Translations under genes and position numbers: made by a program
The notes under the pieces: model-generated
Database searches by the model: none
What the model was told of the DNA's origin: nothing
The model's input: the letters and a program-made list of their open reading frames with translations, nothing else
In this document: piece by piece, positions 6,570 through 12,455 of the stretch
Position numbering within the stretch: the stretch's first letter is position 1
Layout: every line of letters begins with the position of its first letter
DNA from: Nostoc sp. CHAB 5715
GTDB lineage: Bacteria; Cyanobacteriota; Cyanobacteriia; Cyanobacteriales; Nostocaceae
Direction of reading: 5' to 3'
DNA: 12,455 nt
Assembly: GCF_020829685.1 (NCBI RefSeq)
Contig: NZ_JAIVFR010000078.1
Coordinates: 1 to 12,455, forward strand

Positions 6570-7568
6570 ATGACGTTACCAACAACTAAGCTTGGTCAAA
6601 CCGGATTAACTGTTTCCCGTCTCTCTCTCGGCACAATGACCTTCGGATTGCAGACAGATGAAGAAACTTCTAGGCAGATTCTTGACACTGCTGCTGATGC
6701 GGGAATTAACTTTCTAGATACAGCCGACGTTTATCCTCTGGGTGGTGGATTAGCTACGGCTGGACGCACCGAAGAAATTGTGGGACGTTGGCTCAAAGGC
6801 AAACGCGAACATTTTATTTTAGCTACCAAAGCTGTCGGTAGGGTTGGCCCTGCACCTTGGGATCAGGGTGCTTCTCGCAAACATATTCTCGATGCGATCG
6901 ATGCTTCTTTAAGACGACTGGGAACTGATTATGTTGACCTTTATCAATTGCACTCTGACGATGCCTCAACCCCTCTCGATGAAACCTTAGAAGCATTAGA
7001 TACAGTAGTGCGTGCAGGTAAAGCACGCTACATCGGGGTTTCTAACTTCTTAGCATACCGACTTGCTCGCGCTTTGGGTCGTGCTGATGTGCAGAATTTA
7101 ACTCGCTTTGTTTCGATTCAACCCCGCTACAATCTCTTATTCCGCGAAATTGAGCGAGAACTTTTGCCCTTGGCTAAAGAAGAAGGACTGGGTGTAATTT
7201 CTTACAATCCTTTGGCGGGTGGTCTACTCACTGGCAAACACAATCTGACTCAAGGCCCCACCGCAGGAACTCGTTTCACTTTGGGTGCTGCGGCCGAACG
7301 TTATCAAGAACGCTACTGGCGCGATCGCGAGTTTAATACTGTTGAGGAATTACGCACAGTAGCAGATTTAGCTGGATTGTCACTCACTACCCTAGCAGTA
7401 GCTTGGGTGCTGGCTAATCCGATTATCACTGCCCCGATTATTGGCGCTAGCCGTCCAGAACAACTGACTGACACCCTCAAGGCTGTAGAACTGAAGCTTG
7501 ACGACAGTTTGAAACAAAAGCTAGACGACATCACCAGCGAATATCGCAGAGGAGATGCTCTACGTTAA
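6570..7568 (+). CDS. Aldo/keto reductase
   Basis: The 332-residue protein is an NADPH-dependent aldo/keto reductase with a (beta/alpha)8 barrel. The full catalytic tetrad is present: Asp50 and Tyr55 (FLDTADVY), Lys87 (ILATK) and His128 (YQLH). The family marks GKARYIGVSNF (150-160) and the cofactor-binding end PIIGASRPEQL (289-299) are clear. It most resembles the YghZ/Gpr and PdxI-like group, which reduces aldehydes and ketones. Beside a TauD-type dioxygenase that releases an aldehyde, such an enzyme could remove that product; this is inference. No good ribosome binding site precedes the ATG, and 77 bp separate it from the methyltransferase. It follows in the same direction and may be in the same transcript. 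Confidence 0.9.
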   Translation: MTLPTTKLGQTGLTVSRLSLGTMTFGLQTDEETSRQILDTAADAGINFLDTADVYPLGGGLATAGRTEEIVGRWLKGKREHFILATKAVGRVGPAPWDQGASRKHILDAIDASLRRLGTDYVDLYQLHSDDASTPLDETLEALDTVVRAGKARYIGVSNFLAYRLARALGRADVQNLTRFVSIQPRYNLLFREIERELLPLAKEEGLGVISYNPLAGGLLTGKHNLTQGPTAGTRFTLGAAAERYQERYWRDREFNTVEELRTVADLAGLSLTTLAVAWVLANPIITAPIIGASRPEQLTDTLKAVELKLDDSLKQKLDDITSEYRRGDALR

Positions 7569-7604
7569 CAACAAATACGATCGCTATCTCATGGATAAAT
7601 AGTT

Positions 7605-8672
7605 ATGATTAAACGCCGTCGTTTTCTCAATGTTGCTACATCAAGTTTATGTGGTTTTTCTACGGCATATCTGTTAAATAGTTGCAGCCAACAAAGCTCA
7701 CAGAATGCAGTACAAACCTCTTTTTCAAATAGTAGTACCGCCAATCTAAATTACTCTGATATTAAAACTAAAGTTCTCAACATGGGGTATCAGAGTGCAG
7801 GGGATCTGTTCAGAAATCGGAAAGTTTTAGAGAAACGCTTAGACCCACTGGGAATTGAGGTAAAGTGGTTGCAATTTGCCCAAGGCCCTCAACTCATGGA
7901 AGGGATGCGCGCAGGCAGAGTTGATGTCGGATCTGTAGGAGAAACACCACCAATTTTTGCCCAAGTGGCTGGATCAGACCTTGTTTATGTCGTCGGTACA
8001 CAAAGAACCCCAACTACAGGGAGAAGTAGTGTGATTGCAGTTCCGCCAGAGTCACCACTCAAGAGGTTTGAGGAGATTAAGGGACAAGAAGTTTATTTTC
8101 AAAAAGGTTCAGCATCCCACTATTTTATGCTGAGAGCTTTGCAGTCCATTGGTTTAACTATCAACGATATCAAAATCAAAAGTATACCGACAATCGAGGC
8201 CCGGGCTGCCTTTCTCGAAGGTAAAATTCCTGTTTGGATGACAGGAGATCCCCACTATGCGATCGCTGAAAAAATGAATCGAATTCGCGTCCTCAGAGAT
8301 TCTGTTGGACTAGATTCTCCTGGTGGTTATTATATTGCTGATAGGAAGTTTGCCCAAGAAAATCCTGGTTTGCTAAAAATTATTATTGAGGAACTTCACG
8401 CTCTCGATAAATGGGCACAGACCAATCGAGATGAAGTGAAAAAATTGATGATTACAGAACAAAAGCTTGATGAAGATGTGGCCGAAAGAGTAATGTCTCG
8501 TCGCACTTTTGCCGGACGCAGAGGTTTAAGTCCTGCACTAATAGCAGAACAACAGCGCGTGGCAAATTTGTTCTTTGAAGCGGGTGTCATACCGAAGAAA
8601 ATTAACATTCGAGATGCGTTACTTCCAGCTGATTTGTATGCTGCAATCACACCACCAGAAATTATGGTCTAA
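7605..8672 (+). CDS. SsuA-like (aliphatic sulfonate family) substrate-binding lipoprotein
   Basis: The 355-residue protein is a periplasmic binding protein of the SsuA/TauA/NMT1 type, which captures aliphatic sulfonates or similar anions for an ABC importer. The N-terminus has a twin-arginine-like KRRRFLN (3-9), a hydrophobic stretch and a lipobox ending at Cys27 (LNSC; Asn at -2 is unusual), so it is probably a lipoprotein exported by Tat or Sec. Residues 52-60 open the first lobe (DIKTKVLNM), GSVGETPPIFAQ (109-120) is the ligand-loop motif usual in SsuA (often GAVGDTPPIFA), and FQKGSASHYFMLRAL (165-179) starts the second lobe. No SsuB or SsuC gene follows in the window. A close paralogue, truncated, lies at 10709-11230. 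The 36-bp gap after the aldo/keto reductase suggests cotranscription. Confidence 0.88.
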   Translation: MIKRRRFLNVATSSLCGFSTAYLLNSCSQQSSQNAVQTSFSNSSTANLNYSDIKTKVLNMGYQSAGDLFRNRKVLEKRLDPLGIEVKWLQFAQGPQLMEGMRAGRVDVGSVGETPPIFAQVAGSDLVYVVGTQRTPTTGRSSVIAVPPESPLKRFEEIKGQEVYFQKGSASHYFMLRALQSIGLTINDIKIKSIPTIEARAAFLEGKIPVWMTGDPHYAIAEKMNRIRVLRDSVGLDSPGGYYIADRKFAQENPGLLKIIIEELHALDKWAQTNRDEVKKLMITEQKLDEDVAERVMSRRTFAGRRGLSPALIAEQQRVANLFFEAGVIPKKINIRDALLPADLYAAITPPEIMV

Positions 8673-8751
8673 ATAGAGAGTGCTGAATGGGGTATAAGAA
8701 TGTAAAGGAAAGAGATTTTTATGTTTGGTTGTGAGATTTCCTCATGAATAC

Positions 8752-8781
8752 TTGACTTACTTGATTTCAAATTGGTAAAAA
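8752..8781 (+). promoter_or_regulatory. Candidate promoter before the ABC transporter gene
   Basis: TTGACT (8752-8757) and TAAAAA (8776-8781) are 18 bp apart. Transcription from here would begin near 8788, which excludes the TTG codon at 8772 and fits translation from the ATG at 8805. The -10 match is weak. Confidence 0.35.
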
Positions 8782-8804
8782 ATGATGCTACGAGAATAAC
8801 ATTC

Positions 8805-10655
8805 ATGAAGAAAAAATCCAGAAAATCCCGATCCTTTCAACGTGCTGCCGATGCACCAGCCTTGCCAGCGACTCCATTCAGGTTCATTTGCTATTTCGTT
8901 AACCAATTCCGTTGGTGGTATGTGGCACTGGTGATCCTGGAGATAATACATGCAACCTGTGGCATTATGTTGCCCTATGCCATTGGTGAGATCATTCGGA
9001 GCGTGACGCGATCGCCTGACAACAGCAAATCCATTTTTGATGCCGTGAGCCAACCCCTAATGTTGTTCACCGCCTTGAGTGTGGGTGAAGTGGTATTCGG
9101 GCGATCGGCTGGACTTTTACAGACAATCCTCCATCCGATCCACCGACAGCACATCGTCCGATCCCTATATGCCTACTTACAGCACCATTCTCACCGTTAC
9201 CTGAGCAGCAGTTTTGCCGGAGCATTGGCACATCGTATTAGCGAAACCTCTCTGGGTGTTACCCAGACGATGCAAATGCTGATTACTGAATTTATGCCAG
9301 TCATCATAGTATATATAGTCTCAGTAATTTTACTATACCGCGCCTATCCTCCGCTAGCTGCATTCGTGGGGGCATGGGCAGTTCTCTTCATCAGTATTTC
9401 GTTCTGGCTGGCAACTCGCTGCCGAATTTACTCCCGAAAAGCCGCATCAGCAAGAAGTGAGACAACTGGGAACATTGTAGATGCGGTAACAAATCTCACC
9501 AGTAGCCGATTATTTGCTCGCCTGGGTTTTGAACGACGCTATTTAAATGAGCAATTAAGGCACGAACTCAAAGAGGTGAGAAAATCTAACTGGTACTCGG
9601 AGCGAATCCGCTGGTTTCAGTTTATCTCAGCAGCAGTTCTGAAAATTGGCACTTTGTATTACTCGCTCTCACTTTGGAGTCAGGGGACGATCGCAGCTGC
9701 GGATTTCGTCGTAGCAACCAGTCTGTCGCTGTTAATCATCAGTGAAGCGCGCAATTTAAGTAGACGATTTCTAGAATTTTTTGAACATATCGGCAATATT
9801 GCCAATGGTGTCTTCACTATCATTCAACCCCACGAAATCATCGATCGAGATAGTGCGATCGCCCATTCAATCACTCAGGGACAAATTGAGTTTCGCCAAG
9901 TGAATTTTAGCTACTCCCTTGAGAAAAAAGTATTCGACAACCTTTCTATCACCATCCAACCAGGGCAGCGTGTCGGACTGGTTGGCTTCTCTGGTTCTGG
10001 AAAATCCACCTTCGTTAATTTAATTTTGCGTCTGTTCGACCCACAATCGGGAGAGATTCTGATTGATGGGGTGAACATTCAAGATATGACTCAAGATGCC
10101 CTACACTCGCAAATCAGCTTGATTCCGCAAGATCCGTCTCTGTTCCATCGGACATTGATAGAAAATATTCGTTATGGACGAATAGATGCCACCGACGAGG
10201 AAGCGATCGAGGCCGCACGCCAAGCCTATGCTCACGATTTTATCGCTCAGATTAAAGACGGTTATGATTCTTTGGTAGGTGAACGTGGAGTCAAACTTTC
10301 TGGAGGGCAGAGACAACGAATTGCGATCGCGCGAGTAATCCTCAAAAATGCACCAATCCTGATTCTAGATGAAGCCACCTCTAGCCTCGATTCAATCACC
10401 GAAAAAGCTATCCAAGAGACTTTAGATTCAGTGATGGATAGGAAAACCGTCATCGTCGTCGCTCATCGACTTTCTACTATTGCCCATCTAGACCGCATTT
10501 TGGTATTCGACCAAGGTCACATCGTCGAAGATGATACCCACGCTCAACTACTGGCGCGCCGTGGTGCTTACTACAGGTTATGGAAAATGCAGGCAGGTGG
10601 ATTCTTACCTGTAGAAGCCAATAATCAGAATATATCCGAACTGCAAACAGGATAG
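8805..10655 (+). CDS. ABC transporter, fused permease and ATPase (exporter type, MsbA/ABCB-like)
   Basis: From ATG 8805 this is a 616-residue half-transporter: a basic N-terminus (KKKSRKSRS), about six membrane segments between residues 38 and 315, then a complete ATPase. Walker A is GFSGSGKS (394-401), the Q-loop glutamine is in PQDPSLF (441-447), the signature is LSGGQ (498-502), Walker B is ILILDE (518-523) and the switch histidine is His554. Such proteins dimerise in the inner membrane and usually export lipids, peptides or drugs, although a few with this fold import siderophores. The frame also opens at TTG 8772, but that codon lacks a ribosome binding site and would add only a polar, non-family extension. 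The gene sits between two SsuA-like lipoprotein genes on the same strand, an unusual setting because binding proteins normally serve SsuBC-type importers. The transported compound is unknown. Confidence 0.88.
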   Translation: MKKKSRKSRSFQRAADAPALPATPFRFICYFVNQFRWWYVALVILEIIHATCGIMLPYAIGEIIRSVTRSPDNSKSIFDAVSQPLMLFTALSVGEVVFGRSAGLLQTILHPIHRQHIVRSLYAYLQHHSHRYLSSSFAGALAHRISETSLGVTQTMQMLITEFMPVIIVYIVSVILLYRAYPPLAAFVGAWAVLFISISFWLATRCRIYSRKAASARSETTGNIVDAVTNLTSSRLFARLGFERRYLNEQLRHELKEVRKSNWYSERIRWFQFISAAVLKIGTLYYSLSLWSQGTIAAADFVVATSLSLLIISEARNLSRRFLEFFEHIGNIANGVFTIIQPHEIIDRDSAIAHSITQGQIEFRQVNFSYSLEKKVFDNLSITIQPGQRVGLVGFSGSGKSTFVNLILRLFDPQSGEILIDGVNIQDMTQDALHSQISLIPQDPSLFHRTLIENIRYGRIDATDEEAIEAARQAYAHDFIAQIKDGYDSLVGERGVKLSGGQRQRIAIARVILKNAPILILDEATSSLDSITEKAIQETLDSVMDRKTVIVVAHRLSTIAHLDRILVFDQGHIVEDDTHAQLLARRGAYYRLWKMQAGGFLPVEANNQNISELQTG

Positions 10656-10708
10656 TTTTCAGCATCGAATCGTGGCCATTTTAAAACATCCTATTTCACA
10701 TTTCACGT

Positions 10709-11230
10709 ATGACTAGAATATTCAACACTCGCCGCCGTTTTATCCGGCTTGGTACAGCAGGTTTGTTGGGTTTATCAACTGCATTGGTTATCAGTAGTTG
10801 CAATACTACAACCCCACGAGCAGAAAAATCTAATACTACAACGAATGTCTCAGCTACCAGTAGCATCAAGACAAAAGTTCTTCGTATGGGGTATCAACAA
10901 GCTGGTGATTTAGTTCGAGTTACAGGAGTATTAGAAAAACGTCTAGAACCCTTGGGTATCAAGGTGGAATGGGCGCAATTTGCTCAAGGGCCCCAGCTGA
11001 TGGAAGCGATGAATGTGGGCAAAATCGATTTAGGTTCTGTGGGAGAAACTCCTCCCATCTTTGCCCAAGCTGCTGGCGCTGACATTGTTTATGTCGTTGG
11101 TTCACGGCGCACAAAAAAAACTGGTAGATCAAGTGCTATAGCTGTTCCCCCAGATTCTCCCATTAAGAGCGTCAAAGATATTAAAGGACAAAAAGTAGTC
11201 TTCCAAAAAGCTTGCCATGCCCCAACCTAA
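10709..11230 (+). pseudogene. SsuA-like substrate-binding lipoprotein, truncated after the first lobe
   Basis: This paralogue of the protein encoded at 7605-8672 keeps the exported N-terminus (TRRRFIR at 7-13, lipobox ISSC with Cys31) and the first lobe through GSVGETPPIFAQ. By eye, 84 of 117 aligned residues (from SSIKTKVL to VVFQK) are identical to the intact copy. It then ends abruptly as ACHAPT and a stop, for 173 residues in place of about 355. The intact gene continues GSASHYF at that point; nothing like the second lobe follows in any frame, and the convergent hydrolase gene ends 11 bp away. A two-lobed ligand site cannot form, so the product is probably non-functional. Divergence at third codon positions indicates an old duplication followed by a later deletion or rearrangement at about 11207. 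It lies 53 bp after the ABC gene, with no visible ribosome binding site. Confidence 0.82.
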
Positions 11231-11241
11231 GACTCATAATC

Positions 11242-12234
11242 TTAAGCTCTATTAATCAGTTGATAAACTGCACTTACAACCAACTCAGGCTGATCTAGCG
11301 GTATAAGATGCCCGCTATTTTCTGCAATGATCTGTTGGCTATTTGAGGATAGTTGAGTTAAATCTAACTGAAGTGATGCCCATTGCTGGAATCTTTCATC
11401 ACTCATCTCTGGTGCTTTAGAACCTTGACTCAATACGATCAAAGGCAAGCTGCCCAGTGACTCGGTCGCTTGCAGTTGCTCAAAGCTTCTTTTCATGTTG
11501 GCACGTTCACTTGATACGGTTGCCCAATAGCAGGGACGGTAACAATAGGATTTATAGATGTCAAATAAGGCTTGCACTGTCAACGGATATTTTTGAATTT
11601 TTTGTTTGATATCCTCAAGCATTGGTAACAGATTCATCTCTCCAAGTAATCGCAGCACTCCAATTCGACTAGCAACTCTCAAAAATTGATAAAGCCAAAA
11701 CTCCCTTTTCATACGGTGCCACATTGCTGGTGTTATTTGGTTTTCATGGACAGAATCAACCAACACCAATCCAACTACTTCTTCTGGATATTGACTAGCA
11801 TATAGTCGCATATTGCCTCCACCCAACGAGTGTCCAACTAAAATGTAGGGAGGTTCGATCTCAGCTTTGGTCAGCAGGGCGTGTAATTCATCAACACTCT
11901 GCTGACTTGTGCGAGGTATCCTGAGATTGGGATCGCTCCAACCCAATCCCGCTCGATCATAGATGCAGACACGAGTAAATTTAGCAATTTCAGATGTAAC
12001 CAAGCCCCATGTAATTGAGGAAGCACCGCCCCCAGCATCCATGACAATCGTTGGTGTCCCCCGCCCCACACAGTTGAGATGTAGACGAAATCCCCCAATA
12101 TCAAACAGTTTGCCTTGTGGAGGATACCTGCGTTGATCGATTATTTGACTGATTGCTTGATAGAGAATTCCAGCAAATAAGCTGATTGCACTAATACCTA
12201 GAGCAAGCACGATCAATTGTTCTGAGATTGCCAT
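11242..12234 (-). CDS. Membrane-anchored alpha/beta hydrolase
   Basis: The 330-residue protein starts with one hydrophobic segment (about residues 6-27), which should anchor it in a membrane, followed by an alpha/beta hydrolase domain. MDAGGGASS (65-73) is the oxyanion-hole strand, CIYDRAGLGWSDP (90-102) is a strong family motif, and the nucleophile is Ser136 in GHSLGG. His309 in ENSGHLIPLDQPE is the catalytic base; the acid is less certain (Asp279 or a residue near it in the SKAPEMSDE stretch). This pattern is common in a cyanobacterial group annotated as alpha/beta hydrolases related to prolyl aminopeptidase or haloalkane dehalogenase; the substrate is not known. The cap between 165 and 255 is helical. 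The start has no clear ribosome binding site. The gene converges on the truncated ssuA-like gene with 11 bp between the stops. Confidence 0.85.
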   Translation of the reverse strand: MAISEQLIVLALGISAISLFAGILYQAISQIIDQRRYPPQGKLFDIGGFRLHLNCVGRGTPTIVMDAGGGASSITWGLVTSEIAKFTRVCIYDRAGLGWSDPNLRIPRTSQQSVDELHALLTKAEIEPPYILVGHSLGGGNMRLYASQYPEEVVGLVLVDSVHENQITPAMWHRMKREFWLYQFLRVASRIGVLRLLGEMNLLPMLEDIKQKIQKYPLTVQALFDIYKSYCYRPCYWATVSSERANMKRSFEQLQATESLGSLPLIVLSQGSKAPEMSDERFQQWASLQLDLTQLSSNSQQIIAENSGHLIPLDQPELVVSAVYQLINRA

Positions 12235-12311
12235 AGCAAAGTTTATACAGCTACCATTATTACACTCAAGTTTATTTTTGCTAACAATAAATTTGCGGCA
12301 TAACTATTTAT

Positions 12312-12390
12312 TATACGGAAACTTGACCTATAATCTTTTTTTAATCCTGATATATCAGGCATTCTAAGGAAATCCTGTTTGAATATACGG
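12312..12390 (+). promoter_or_regulatory. Direct repeat TATACGGAAA(A)CTT, 72 bp apart
   Basis: TATACGGAAACTT starts at 12312 and TATACGGAAAACTT at 12384; a related TATACCG begins at 12423 and CCGGATAA follows near the window end. TATAAT (12329-12334) lies between the copies. The layout suggests activator or repressor sites for a plus-strand gene starting beyond the window, or for the divergent hydrolase gene. The regulator is unknown. Confidence 0.45.
12346..12359. promoter_or_regulatory. 14-bp perfect palindrome CCTGATATATCAGG
   Basis: The two half-sites CCTGATA and TATCAGG abut. It lies between the two TATACGG boxes, downstream of TATAAT, where an operator for a dimeric repressor would be expected. 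Chance occurrence in AT-rich DNA is not excluded. Confidence 0.45.
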
Positions 12391-12455
12391 AAAACTTCTT
12401 TTTTACCGCCTTATTTGGGTATTATACCGAATTTTTCCGGATAACCACCCTTCAC

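Noticed and set aside
8772..8804. TTG start giving an 11-residue longer ABC protein
   Set aside because: No ribosome binding site, and the candidate promoter's start point lies downstream of it; ATG 8805 is preferred.

Overview
The window looks like chromosomal (or large-plasmid) DNA of a filamentous cyanobacterium, most likely a Nostocales member (Nostoc/Anabaena/Calothrix type). The HIP1 octamer GCGATCGC occurs at least eleven times, about once per 1.1 kb. The intergenic DNA is packed with the short dispersed hairpins and heptamer repeats typical of these genomes (CCCCAGT tandem repeats, TTCGACTTCGCTCA inverted repeats, AGGACTAAAGTCCT hairpins). Family names and genus are recognised from memory; no search was run.

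Layout. 1-646: repeat-rich DNA without a gene, ending in a candidate promoter. 647-2185: amidohydrolase-2 family metal-dependent hydrolase. 2186-2683: repeat-rich gap holding a MITE-like element with a likely 6-bp target duplication. 2684-3652: TauD/AtsK-type Fe(II)/2-oxoglutarate dioxygenase. 3801-4251: remnant of an MFS exporter gene, broken by an internal deletion and a missing C-terminal half, preceded by a perfect 30-bp palindrome. 4451-5011: RimJ/RimL-like GNAT acetyltransferase flanked by repeats. 5146-7568: alpha/beta hydrolase, class I SAM methyltransferase (6-bp gap) and aldo/keto reductase. 7605-11230: SsuA-like lipoprotein, a fused TMD-NBD ABC transporter, and a second SsuA-like gene truncated at its 3' end. 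11242-12234 (minus strand): membrane-anchored alpha/beta hydrolase. 12235-12455: regulatory-looking DNA with repeated TATACGG boxes and a 14-bp palindrome, probably serving a gene beyond the window.

How the genes may work together. A sulfonate/sulfate-ester dioxygenase and two SsuA-like binding lipoproteins point to organosulfur scavenging. The amidohydrolase, esterase-like hydrolase, methyltransferase and aldo/keto reductase could process the carbon skeleton or the aldehyde left after desulfonation. This is inference from co-location: no SsuB/SsuC-type importer genes lie in the window, and the only ABC protein has the exporter architecture. The locus also shows decay (broken MFS gene, truncated ssuA copy, many repeats), so part of it may be a degrading accessory island.
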